Shown here: piece by piece, positions 1 through 5,265 of the stretch
How positions within the stretch are numbered: position 1 is the first letter of the stretch
Layout: every line of letters starts with the position of its first letter
NCBI GenBank assembly: GCA_035719045.1
Contig: DASTGO010000470.1
Coordinates: forward strand, 1-5,265
Length of the DNA stretch: 5,265 bases
Origin: DASTGO01 sp035719045
Lineage (GTDB): Bacteria; Actinomycetota; Actinomycetes; Actinomycetales; Kineosporiaceae
Reading direction: 5' to 3'
Notes under the pieces: generated by a model
The model's input: only the letters and a program-made list of their open reading frames with translations
The model's database searches: none
What the model was told of the DNA's origin: nothing
Translations under genes and position numbers: made by a program

Positions 1-20
1 CCCGCGGCCGCCGCGGTCAC
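1..20 (-). other. Possible start of the next gene, overlapping the rpe stop (GTGA)
   Basis: The minus strand at 20-17 reads GTGA, so a GTG at 18-20 overlaps the rpe TGA at 17-19. This is the same junction seen between fmt and rsmB. The frame begins Val-Thr-Ala-Ala-Ala-Ala and leaves the window after six codons. In M. tuberculosis rpe is followed by a riboflavin gene (ribG), so a ribD-like gene is possible. No Shine-Dalgarno site is visible, and six codons cannot establish a gene. Confidence 0.25.
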
Positions 21-682
21 CGGTGGCAGGCCGCGCCGGCCAGTTCGCGCAGGCGCCGCACCTGGGCGCCGGCGTCACTGGCGCTGTACACCGCGGCCCC
101 CGCGACGAAGACGTCCGCGCCGGCCTCGGCGCAGCGCTCGATGGTGGTCTCGGAGACCCCGCCGTCGACCTGCAGCCAGATGTCCAGGCCGGCCGCGCTG
201 ATCGCCTCCCGGGCCCGGCGCACCTTCGGCAGGCAGGCGTCGAGGAACTTCTGCCCGCCGAACCCCGGCTCGACCGTCATCACGAGGATCATGTCGAACT
301 CGGCGAGCAGGTCGACGTAGGGCTCGATCGGGGTCGATGGCTTCAGCCCGAGCCCGGCCCGCACCCCCATCGACCGCAGCTGACGGGCCAGCCGGACCGG
401 AGCGTTGGCGGCCTCGGCGTGGAAGGTGACGCTGCCGGCCCCCGCCTCGGCGTACCCGGGGGCCCAGCGGTCCGGGTCCTCGATCATCAGGTGGCAGTCC
501 ACCGGGATCGGGCTGGCCTTCACCAGGCACTCCACGACGGGCTGACCGAGGGTCAGGTTCGGCACGAAGTGGTTGTCCATGACGTCGACATGCGCCCAGT
601 CGGCGTCGGCGATCCGCGCCAGCTCGTCGCCCAGGTGCGCGAAGTCGGAGGTCAGGATGCTCGGCGAGATCTGGATGCCCAC
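17..682 (-). CDS. rpe: Ribulose-phosphate 3-epimerase
   Basis: Rpe interconverts D-ribulose 5-phosphate and D-xylulose 5-phosphate in the non-oxidative pentose phosphate pathway, in the cytoplasm. The 221-residue product is a full-length TIM barrel of normal size. Characteristic blocks are ISPSIL at 5-10, HVDVMDNHFVPNLTLG at 31-46, HLMIEDPD at 64-71, TVEPGFGGQKF at 136-146 and QVDGGV at 171-176. By comparison with E. coli Rpe, the metal ligands and acid/base residues are His31, Asp33, His64 and Asp173, all present. GTG 682 is the first ATG, GTG or TTG start in this frame and gives the standard N-terminus. It has no ribosome site but a TAGGCT element 7 bases upstream, so rpe is probably transcribed separately as a leaderless message. 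An rsmB-rpe neighbourhood is also known from Mycobacterium tuberculosis (fmt-fmu-rpe). Confidence 0.96.
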   Translation of the reverse strand: MGIQISPSILTSDFAHLGDELARIADADWAHVDVMDNHFVPNLTLGQPVVECLVKASPIPVDCHLMIEDPDRWAPGYAEAGAGSVTFHAEAANAPVRLARQLRSMGVRAGLGLKPSTPIEPYVDLLAEFDMILVMTVEPGFGGQKFLDACLPKVRRAREAISAAGLDIWLQVDGGVSETTIERCAEAGADVFVAGAAVYSASDAGAQVRRLRELAGAACHR

Positions 683-689
683 GCCGCAG

Positions 690-695
690 AGCCTA
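690..695 (-). promoter_or_regulatory. -10 element of a probable leaderless rpe promoter
   Basis: The minus strand reads TAGGCT, matching TAnnnT, followed by exactly 7 bases and then the rpe GTG. Transcription would therefore begin at or next to the first base of the start codon. No Shine-Dalgarno sequence precedes rpe, as expected for a leaderless message. No clear -35 hexamer is visible. Confidence 0.55.
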
Positions 696-731
696 ACCAG
701 GCCACCGGCGGCCGCTCGTCCCCGGGCGAGG

Positions 732-1193
732 TCAGCCCTCGGCCCGGGCGGCCGCCGCGGTCCGGCGCAACCACCACAGGCCGATCACCGGCAGCACCAG
801 GGGCACGAAGCCGTAACCGCTGCCGAAGCCGCTCCACACCGTCGGATGGGCGAAGTCCCCGGGCCGGACCAGGCTCAGCATGCCGACCAGCAGGACCCCG
901 GCCAGCTCCACGGTGCAGGCCACCGTCGCCACCCGGTGCCAGCCGGGACCACGCCGGGCCAGGGCGACGGTGGCCACCAGATAGACCACCCCGGAGAAGG
1001 CGGACAACAGGTACGCCAGCGGCGCCTGGTGGTACCTGGTCGCCAACTGGACCCCGGCCCGGGACGTGGCCGCCAGCGCGAAGATCCCGTAGACGGTGAT
1101 CAGAGCCCGGCCGGGACCGGAGGCGGTCACCGACCCGGCCGCACCGGACGCCGTCCCGGTGCCGGACGCCTGCCCGGGACGGTCCTCAGCCAC
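732..1193 (-). CDS. Four-helix integral membrane protein, function unknown
   Basis: The 153-residue product is not recognised as a characterised family. It opens with about 28 polar, Gly/Ala/Ser/Thr-rich residues, probably a flexible cytoplasmic tail, followed by likely membrane segments at about 30-48, 57-79, 87-108 and 125-143, and a short basic end (WWLRRTAAAARAEG). The loop segments TSRAGVQLATRYHQAPLAY (43-61) and LVRPGDFAHPTVWSGFGSGY (108-127) are rich in charged, aromatic and glycine residues and look like conserved functional loops; that is a visual judgement without an alignment. GTG 1193 has a GGAGG site 7 bases upstream and overlaps the previous gene's TGA by 8 bases, so translation is probably coupled. 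The gene ends 49 bases before rpe, which seems to have its own promoter. No transporter, protease or enzyme signature is visible. Confidence 0.85.
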   Translation of the reverse strand: MAEDRPGQASGTGTASGAAGSVTASGPGRALITVYGIFALAATSRAGVQLATRYHQAPLAYLLSAFSGVVYLVATVALARRGPGWHRVATVACTVELAGVLLVGMLSLVRPGDFAHPTVWSGFGSGYGFVPLVLPVIGLWWLRRTAAAARAEG

Positions 1194-1560
1194 CGGCGGT
1201 CCTCCACATCATCTGCAGCCGGGCGGCCATCACAGCCACGGTCAGCGAGGCCACGGCGAGCACCACACCGTTCCACCGGCTGCGCTCGGCCAGCGACCAG
1301 AACACCGCGACCGGCAGCACGAACAGGATCCCGGCCAGGTAGCCGATGAACGTGGCCTGCTCGGCCGGCCGGGTGCCCTGGACCAGTTTCACCGCCGCCC
1401 ACACCACCTGGGCGAGGACGAGCAGCTCGGTCGCCGCGGTGGCCGCGAGCGCGACCAGCCCCGTCGTCCGGTTGCGCAGGTAGGCGACCACACCGATCAC
1501 GACGAGCAACAGGCAGGCGAAGTAGACCGCCAGCAGGAGTCCGGACTGCACGGCGCACAC
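1186..1560 (-). CDS. Small four-helix integral membrane protein, function unknown
   Basis: I cannot assign this protein to a named family. From GTG 1560 it has 124 residues and is almost entirely hydrophobic, with likely membrane segments at about 5-27, 33-58, 69-90 and 96-115. Short polar loops carry RNRT (29-32), QGTRPAEQ (61-68) and AERSRW (91-96). There is no cleavable signal peptide, enzyme motif or cofactor site. A longer frame from GTG 1602 would add a CPCC-containing, Gly/Arg-rich tail unlike a membrane protein N-terminus and without a ribosome site, so the shorter start is preferred; 1551 would give 121 residues. It begins 63 bases after the rsmB stop and overlaps the next membrane gene by 8 bases, so the two are probably made together, perhaps as partners. 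I have an unverified impression that similar small membrane proteins occur in other Actinobacteria. Confidence 0.78.
   Translation of the reverse strand: MCAVQSGLLLAVYFACLLLVVIGVVAYLRNRTTGLVALAATAATELLVLAQVVWAAVKLVQGTRPAEQATFIGYLAGILFVLPVAVFWSLAERSRWNGVVLAVASLTVAVMAARLQMMWRTAGG
1201..1205 (-). promoter_or_regulatory. Shine-Dalgarno site of the second membrane protein
   Basis: The minus strand reads GGAGG, a full core match, 7 bases before GTG 1193. It lies inside the last codons of the upstream membrane gene and fixes the 8-base overlapping start. Confidence 0.7.
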
Positions 1561-1567
1561 CCTGTCA

Positions 1568-1571
1568 CCTC
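1568..1571 (-). promoter_or_regulatory. Shine-Dalgarno site deciding the start of the first membrane protein
   Basis: The minus strand reads GAGG (within CGAGGTGACAGG), 7 bases before GTG 1560. The alternative starts at 1602 (GTG) and 1599 (ATG) have no purine-rich site before them. A later GTG at 1551 has AGGG 8 bases upstream, so it remains possible. Confidence 0.5.
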
Positions 1572-1623
1572 GACCGGGTCCCGCGCAGCAGGGGCACATC
1601 ACGTTCGCGTGTACCCGCCGGGT

Positions 1624-3093
1624 TCAGGACTCCCGGCGCCGCAGCAGGGCCAGGTACATCGCGTCGGTGCCGTGCCGGTGCGGCCACAGCTGCAGGTCCT
1701 GTCCCTGGCCCAGGTCCCCGATCCGGCCCCGCCCGGCGGCCGTGGTGACCGCGATCGCATCCAGCCGCTGGACGTCCGGGCGGCGGCGCAGCACGTCGTC
1801 GACGACCATCCGGGTCTCTGCCGGATGCGGGGAGCAGGTGGCGTAGCCGACCACCCCGCCGGGGCGGACGGCATCCAGCGCGGAGTTCAGCAGCGCCCGT
1901 TGCAGCGGTGCCAGGGCCGGCAGGTCCGCCGGAACCCGGCGCCAGCGGGCCTCCGGGCGGCGGCGCAGTGCCCCGAGCCCGGTGCACGGGACGTCCACCA
2001 GGACACGGTCGTAGCCGCCGGGTTCGAGCTCGCCGACCTCGCGGCCGTCCCCGGTGCGGACCTCGACCACCCCGGCCAGCGGGGCCACCGCGGTGGTGAC
2101 CAGCCGGGCCCGGTGTTCCGCCGTCTCGACGGCGACCAGCTTCGCGCCGGCAGGCAGCTCCCCCGCCTCGCGGCGCCCGGCGAGGACGGCCGCCAGCAGC
2201 GCGGCCTTGCCACCCGGGCCCGCGCACAGGTCCAGCCACCGGCCGCCGTCGGCCCCTTCCAGCGGGGCAGCGGCGACGGCCAGCGCGACCAGCTGGCTGC
2301 CCTCGTCCTGCACCCGGGCCCGGCCCGTGGCCACCGCGGGGAGATCCTCCGGTGCGCCGCTGACCCGGACCGCGACCGGGGAGGCCGTACCGGCCTGCGC
2401 CCCCGCGGCGATCAGCTCCTCGGGGGTGCTCAGGCCGGGCAGCGCGGCCACCGCCACCCTTGGGCGGACGTTGTCGGCGGCGAGCAGTTCCGGCAGCTCG
2501 GCGGGGTCGCGGCCAGCGGTGCGCAGGGCGTCCCGCAGTGCCCGGACCACCCAGGCGGGGTGCGAGGTCATCACCGCGAGGTGGTCGTCGGCGCCGGCCC
2601 GCACGTCCGGGGCCACCTCGGCCAGCCAGTCGGCCAGGGGCTGCCGGGTCATCGCCCGCAGCACGGCGTTGACCAGGCCGGCGGCGGCGCTGCCGACCTC
2701 CGCGCGGGTCAGGTCGACGGTGGCCGCCACGGCCGCGTGCGGCGGGACCCGGGTGGCCAGCAGTTGGTGGGCCCCCAGCCGCAGCGCGTCCAGCACGGGC
2801 TCGTCGAGGTCGGTCACCGGACGGCGGGCGCAGGCGGCGATGATCGGGTCGTAGCTGCCCCGCCCCCGTAGCGCACCGTAGGTCAGCTCGGTGGCGAAGG
2901 CTGCGTCCCGCCCGTGCAGGCCCGCCTGGCGCAGCAGTCCGGGGAGCACGAGGTTCGCGTAGGCGTCCCGCTCGGCGACGGCCCGCAGCGCGCCGAACGC
3001 GACCCGGCGTGCCGGGTCCACCGACTGGGCGGCCCGGTTGCGGGACTTCGGGCGGGGCGGCCGCCGACGGTCCGGCGGTGGGGTGGACGTCAC
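1624..3093 (-). CDS. rsmB: 16S rRNA (cytosine-967-C5)-methyltransferase RsmB (Fmu/Sun)
   Basis: RsmB uses S-adenosylmethionine to methylate C5 of a single cytosine of 16S rRNA (967 in E. coli numbering) during small-subunit assembly. The 489-residue product has an N-terminal NusB-like helical region at about 25-155, a connecting section, and a Rossmann methyltransferase domain. Visible motifs are DEGSQ at 263-267, the SAM-binding DLCAGPGGK at 288-296, DVPCTG at 367-372 with Cys370, and YATCS at 417-421 with catalytic Cys420; both cysteines required by m5C rRNA methyltransferases are present. An Arg/Pro-rich tail of about 24 residues precedes the conserved region, usual for actinobacterial members. 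GTG at 3093 overlaps the fmt TGA as GTGA and has a strong GGGGGAGG site 7 bases upstream. Length is somewhat above the E. coli enzyme (about 430), mainly from the N-terminal tail and small loops. Related m5C methyltransferases are an alternative, but the NusB-like domain and the fmt neighbour favour RsmB. Confidence 0.94.
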   Translation of the reverse strand: MTSTPPPDRRRPPRPKSRNRAAQSVDPARRVAFGALRAVAERDAYANLVLPGLLRQAGLHGRDAAFATELTYGALRGRGSYDPIIAACARRPVTDLDEPVLDALRLGAHQLLATRVPPHAAVAATVDLTRAEVGSAAAGLVNAVLRAMTRQPLADWLAEVAPDVRAGADDHLAVMTSHPAWVVRALRDALRTAGRDPAELPELLAADNVRPRVAVAALPGLSTPEELIAAGAQAGTASPVAVRVSGAPEDLPAVATGRARVQDEGSQLVALAVAAAPLEGADGGRWLDLCAGPGGKAALLAAVLAGRREAGELPAGAKLVAVETAEHRARLVTTAVAPLAGVVEVRTGDGREVGELEPGGYDRVLVDVPCTGLGALRRRPEARWRRVPADLPALAPLQRALLNSALDAVRPGGVVGYATCSPHPAETRMVVDDVLRRRPDVQRLDAIAVTTAAGRGRIGDLGQGQDLQLWPHRHGTDAMYLALLRRRES

Positions 3094-4121
3094 CCGAAGG
3101 CCTCCCCCGGCTCGATGCGGGCACCCCGGGCCCAGTCCGCGGCGGGCATCGGCCGCTTGCCCGGCGGCTGGACCTGTCCGAGCAGCACCGGCCCCGTCCC
3201 CGTCCCGGCCAGCACCTCCCCGCGCCGGACCAGCAGCTCCCCCGGCCGCAGGTCCGCGGGCGAGGCGGCCCCGGCCGGACCCGTGGCGGGACCGCCCGGC
3301 GCGGTGACGGGACCGCCGGTCGGGGTGGCGGGACCGCCGGTCGGGGTGATCCGGGCGGTGGCGGCGCCGTCCAGCGGGGTCACCGGGCCCAGCTTGATCC
3401 GGTCCCCGCGCAGGACGGTCCAGGCGCCGGGGGCAGGCGCGCAGCCGCGGATCCGCCGGTCGACCGCCAGGGCCGGCCGGGACCAGTCGACCTGGGCCTC
3501 CTCGACGGTCACCTTCGGTGCCAGGGACACCCCGTCGGCGGGCTGCGGCTGCGGGCGGAGGCTGCCGTCCTCGATCCCGTCCAGGGTGGCCACCAGCAGC
3601 GGCGCACCCGCCACGCTGAGCCGGGTCAGCAGGTCCCCCGCGGTGTCCCGCGGCCGGACGGTCTCGGTGAGCACCCCGTACACGGGTCCGGCGTCCAGTT
3701 CCTCGACCAGGCCGAAGGTGGTGGCGCCGGTGACCTCGTCCCCGGCCATCACCGCCCGCTGCACCGGGGCGGCGCCACGCCAGGCGGGCAGCAGCGAGAA
3801 GTGCAGGTTGACCCAGCCGCGGGCCGGGATGTCGAGAGCGGGCCGCGGGACCAGCGCCCCGTAGGCGACCACCGGCACGCAGTCCGGGGCGAGCTCGGCC
3901 AACTCGGCCAGGAAGTCCGGCCCGGAGGGCCGCGCCGGCTGCAGCACCCGGACCCCGTGGGCGGCAGCCCAGGCGGCGACCGGGGACGGAGTCACCCGCC
4001 GCCCGCGACCGGCGGGGGCATCGGGACGGGTGAGCACGGCGACCACCTCGTGCCGGGACGCGGCGACGGCCTCCAGCGAGGGGACGGCGACGTCAGGGGT
4101 GCCGGCGAAGACGACACGCAC
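3090..4121 (-). CDS. fmt: Methionyl-tRNA formyltransferase, with a heptapeptide-repeat insertion
   Basis: Fmt transfers a formyl group from 10-formyltetrahydrofolate to initiator Met-tRNA in the cytoplasm. The start chosen is GTG at 4121, because translation from there opens with the family N-terminus VRVVFAGTPD; a longer frame to 4205 adds 28 Arg/Pro-rich residues overlapping def and is rejected. The product is 343 residues, against roughly 305-320 usually. The formyltransferase domain is intact: Asn105, His107, SLLPAWRGAAP at 109-119 and Asp143 match the E. coli catalytic set Asn106, His108, Asp144. The C-terminal tRNA-binding domain starts near 210 (VDWSRPA). The extra length is mostly a Gly/Pro/Thr insertion at about 255-290 with three TPTGGPA-like heptads at 259-279. 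There is no clear Shine-Dalgarno site, so initiation probably depends on ribosomes finishing def 7 bases upstream. The stop overlaps the rsmB start. Confidence 0.95.
   Translation of the reverse strand: MRVVFAGTPDVAVPSLEAVAASRHEVVAVLTRPDAPAGRGRRVTPSPVAAWAAAHGVRVLQPARPSGPDFLAELAELAPDCVPVVAYGALVPRPALDIPARGWVNLHFSLLPAWRGAAPVQRAVMAGDEVTGATTFGLVEELDAGPVYGVLTETVRPRDTAGDLLTRLSVAGAPLLVATLDGIEDGSLRPQPQPADGVSLAPKVTVEEAQVDWSRPALAVDRRIRGCAPAPGAWTVLRGDRIKLGPVTPLDGAATARITPTGGPATPTGGPVTAPGGPATGPAGAASPADLRPGELLVRRGEVLAGTGTGPVLLGQVQPPGKRPMPAADWARGARIEPGEAFG
3101..3108 (-). promoter_or_regulatory. Strong Shine-Dalgarno site of rsmB inside the fmt 3' end
   Basis: The minus strand reads GGGGGAGG, 7 bases before the rsmB GTG at 3093. 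It lies within the last fmt codons and fixes the start that overlaps the fmt stop by 4 bases, so rsmB can recruit ribosomes itself as well as by coupling. Confidence 0.7.
3285..3347 (-). repeat. In-frame 21-base tandem repeat within fmt
   Basis: Three consecutive 21-base units encode TPTGGPA, TPTGGPV and TAPGGPA (Fmt residues 259-279), followed by a degraded fourth unit, TGPAGAA. The first two units (3306-3347) are nearly identical at the base level, suggesting recent expansion. Because the unit is a multiple of three, copy changes keep the frame. Confidence 0.85.
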
Positions 4122-4128
4122 GGCGCGG

Positions 4129-4674
4129 TCAGAGCGCCTGGCCGAAGGTGGTGTGCGGGCTGGTCCGGACCTCGGGGACCTCCTGCCCGGCCCATTCCGC
4201 CTCACGGATCGCCTTGAGCGCCAGCTTGCGCTGGTCGCGGTTCATCCGGTCGATGAACAGCACTCCGTTGAGGTGGTCGGTCTCGTGCTGCAGGGCTCGG
4301 GCCATCAGTTCGCTGCCCTCCACGGTGACCGGCTCGCCGTACATGTCGAAGCCCTTGGCCACCACCCGCAGCGCCCGGGGGGTGTCGTAGTAGATCCCGG
4401 GGAAGGACAGGCAGCCCTCTTCGCCGTCCTGCAATTCCTCGGAGAGGTCGAGGTCGGGGTTGATCAGGTGGCCCAGGACGCCGTCCACGTAGTACGTGAA
4501 CACCCGCAGGCTGACCCCGATCTGCGGGGCGGCCAGGCCGGCTCCCGGGGCCTCGATCATGGTGTCCTCGAGATCCTTCACCAGCTGGCGGATCTGCTTG
4601 TCGAAGTCCGTCACAGGCTCGGCAGGGGTACGCAGGACGGGGTCTCCGAAGAGGCGGATCGGCTTGACGGACAC
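4129..4674 (-). CDS. def: Peptide deformylase
   Basis: Def is a cytoplasmic metalloenzyme that removes the N-formyl group from the first methionine of new proteins, undoing the modification Fmt places on initiator tRNA. All three family motifs are intact in the 181-residue product: GAGLAAPQ at 44-51, EGCLS at 86-90 with metal ligand Cys88, and QHETDH at 129-134 with ligands His130 and His134 and catalytic Glu131. Length is normal for the family. The start is GTG at 4674, giving the typical opening KPIRLFGDPVLRTPA and preceded by AGGGAG. The stop lies 7 bases before the fmt start, so both genes are probably on one transcript; this pairing is common in bacteria. A promoter-like TAGACT lies upstream, making def the likely first gene of the operon. 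The bound metal (often Fe2+ in vivo) cannot be read from sequence. Confidence 0.96.
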   Translation of the reverse strand: MSVKPIRLFGDPVLRTPAEPVTDFDKQIRQLVKDLEDTMIEAPGAGLAAPQIGVSLRVFTYYVDGVLGHLINPDLDLSEELQDGEEGCLSFPGIYYDTPRALRVVAKGFDMYGEPVTVEGSELMARALQHETDHLNGVLFIDRMNRDQRKLALKAIREAEWAGQEVPEVRTSPHTTFGQAL

Positions 4675-4678
4675 AGGA

Positions 4679-4684
4679 CTCCCT
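4679..4684 (-). promoter_or_regulatory. Shine-Dalgarno site of def
   Basis: The minus strand reads AGGGAG, four bases before the GTG at 4674. The spacing is slightly short, but this is the only purine-rich anti-16S match near the start, and it supports GTG 4674 as the def initiation codon. Confidence 0.6.
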
Positions 4685-4705
4685 ATTCGACGTGCGGTGA
4701 CGGCC

Positions 4706-4711
4706 AGTCTA
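4706..4711 (-). promoter_or_regulatory. Probable -10 element of the def-fmt-rsmB promoter
   Basis: Read on the minus strand this is TAGACT, matching the actinobacterial vegetative TAnnnT pattern, in otherwise very GC-rich sequence. Transcription would begin near 4698-4699, leaving a leader of about 25 bases before the def GTG. No convincing -35 hexamer sits 16-18 bases upstream, which is common in Actinobacteria but limits certainty. Confidence 0.45.
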
Positions 4712-4777
4712 CGGTCGCGCGCACCCCGCCTCCGCGCAGCCCGAACCCGATCACCCCGGGCGGACCCGAACGCCCCG

Positions 4778-4852
4778 GATCCGCCCCGGCCGCCGATCCG
4801 CCCCGGCCGGCCGATCAGCCCAGGTCGCGGATCAGCCCAGGTCGCGCGGATC
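4778..4852. repeat. GATC-phased short tandem repeat array across the priA 3' end
   Basis: GATC occurs at 4778, 4795, 4813, 4830 and 4849, giving spacings of 17, 18, 17 and 19 bases. Units 4813-4829 and 4830-4846 are identical (gatcagcccaggtcgcg). Units 4778-4792 and 4795-4809 share the identical 15 bases gatccgccccggccg. The unit nearest the gene (4830-4846) encodes the last PriA residues and holds its TGA stop, so the coding end may be the founder from which downstream copies arose by slippage. That direction is inference; the repeats themselves are seen directly. Confidence 0.8.
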
Positions 4853-5265
4853 CACCCGGACCCGGACCATCCCGGAGTCCCGCCGGGCGCTGCGGACCCC
4901 CTGCGCCGTCCGCAGGGCCTGCGCCAGGGCCGCCGCCCGGGACCGCGACGTCCGCAGGACCAGCCGGACCTGCGGCTCGTCGCCGTCCTCCGGCGGCCCC
5001 GGTGGGCCGCCCCGACCGCTGCCGGACCCCGGCCGGCGGGGGGCGGTCACGGGCACCGGACCCAGCGCCTGCGTCCCTTCCGGCAGGTCCAGCAACTGCT
5101 GCAGCCCGCTCACCGCGGCGGCCGGGCCGGTCAGGCTGGCGGCGGCCACGGCGGGCGGCAGGCCCAGCTCGGCCCGCTCGGCGAGCTCCCGGGCAGCATG
5201 TCCGGCGGGATCGGAGCGGACCAGGGCCTGGACCGCCGCAACGGCAGGGTCGGCGCAGATCACCA
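4832..5265 (-). CDS. priA: Primosomal protein N' (PriA), C-terminal part, 5' end outside window
   Basis: PriA recognises abandoned replication forks and starts primosome reassembly; in many Actinobacteria the protein is thought to have lost helicase activity. Only the last 143 or so residues are visible, and the reading frame continues past the right window edge, so the GTG at 5261-5263 is an internal valine, not a start. Recognisable tail features, numbered from that valine, are the block around residues 17-47 (DPAGHAARELAER, then ELGLPPAVAAASLTG), LGPVPV at 67-72, and the terminal VRVRVDPRDL at 133-142, close to the usual PriA ending. Residues 74-97 form a Gly/Pro/Arg-rich stretch between LGPVPV and QVRLVLRT that looks like a variable linker. 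The gene ends with TGA at 4832-4834, inside a 17-base tandem duplication. Helicase and zinc-binding regions lie outside the window, so helicase competence cannot be judged. The family call rests on remembered motifs, not a search. Confidence 0.85.
   Translation of the reverse strand, partial: VICADPAVAAVQALVRSDPAGHAARELAERAELGLPPAVAAASLTGPAAAVSGLQQLLDLPEGTQALGPVPVTAPRRPGSGSGRGGPPGPPEDGDEPQVRLVLRTSRSRAAALAQALRTAQGVRSARRDSGMVRVRVDPRDLG

Larger units (their letters stand above)
4675..4831. other. priA-def intergenic region
   Basis: This 157-base stretch has no supportable gene. It contains most of the GATC-phased repeat array next to priA, a GC-rich section with a modest inverted repeat (4758-4764 with 4780-4786, 15-base loop, no U-tract), the probable def -10 element at 4706-4711, and the def ribosome binding site at 4679-4684. 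It is the largest gap in the window and the natural boundary between the priA transcript and the def-fmt-rsmB operon. Confidence 0.7.

Noticed and set aside
1561..1623. Promoter or longer N-terminus for the first membrane protein, with TACACG at 1608-1613
   Set aside because: TACACG lacks the final T of TAnnnT, its spacing to GTG 1602 or ATG 1599 does not fit a leaderless start, and the extended N-terminus (CPCC, Gly/Arg-rich) is implausible.
1096..2871. 591-codon plus-strand open frame
   Set aside because: It lies antisense to rsmB and the membrane genes; its Gly/Arg/Pro/Gln-rich, low-complexity translation is typical of GC-rich shadow frames and shows no family motif.
1565..3124. 519-codon minus-strand frame overlapping rsmB
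   Set aside because: Same strand but another frame; rsmB in the neighbouring frame contains all methyltransferase motifs, while this frame is Arg/Gly/Pro-rich without motifs.
4122..4205. N-terminal extension of fmt upstream of GTG 4121
   Set aside because: The extra 28 residues overlap the def coding end, are Arg/Pro/Ser-rich, and precede the standard Fmt opening RVVFAGTPD.
3009..4217. 402-codon plus-strand open frame opposite fmt
   Set aside because: Shadow of fmt on the opposite strand; the minus-strand frame carries the catalytic motifs, and this translation is repetitive Gly/Arg/Pro sequence.
4758..4786. Inverted repeat gggcgga/tccgccc as a priA terminator
   Set aside because: Only 7 base pairs with a 15-base loop and no U-tract; such matches are expected by chance in sequence this GC-rich.
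1..5265. CRISPR array, tRNA or rRNA genes, insertion sequences, toxin-antitoxin or defence genes
   Set aside because: No spaced direct repeats of CRISPR type, no cloverleaf candidate, no transposase or terminal inverted repeats, and no defence-type domains were seen; gaps between genes are too small to hide them.

Overview
This is a housekeeping segment from a very GC-rich bacterium. High-GC Actinomycetota is the best fit: coding is dense, every assignable start codon is GTG, and the PriA tail, Def, Fmt and RsmB look actinobacterial. The genus cannot be named from the sequence. All supported genes lie on the minus strand, so transcription runs from high to low coordinates. The long plus-strand reading frames are GC shadows of these genes.

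In transcription order the window holds the C-terminal part of priA (4832-5265, cut by the window edge), a 157-base intergenic region with a repeat array and a likely promoter, then def (4129-4674), fmt (3090-4121) and rsmB (1624-3093). After rsmB come two small four-helix membrane proteins of unknown function (1186-1560 and 732-1193), a 49-base gap with a probable leaderless promoter, and rpe (17-682). The first 20 bases may hold the start of one more gene.

The functional core concerns translation. Fmt formylates initiator Met-tRNA, Def removes the formyl group from new proteins, and RsmB methylates 16S rRNA. def, fmt and rsmB are tightly packed: a 7-base gap, then a 4-base GTGA overlap. They probably form one operon from a promoter just upstream of def. 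PriA belongs to replication restart and Rpe to the pentose phosphate pathway. The two membrane proteins overlap by 8 bases and look translationally coupled to each other.

No defence system, mobile element, CRISPR array or RNA gene was found. The unusual items are small: a roughly 17-base GATC-phased repeat array across the priA stop codon, an in-frame 21-base minisatellite inside fmt, the uncharacterised membrane-protein pair, the rpe leaderless promoter, and a GC-rich hairpin in a low-complexity priA linker.
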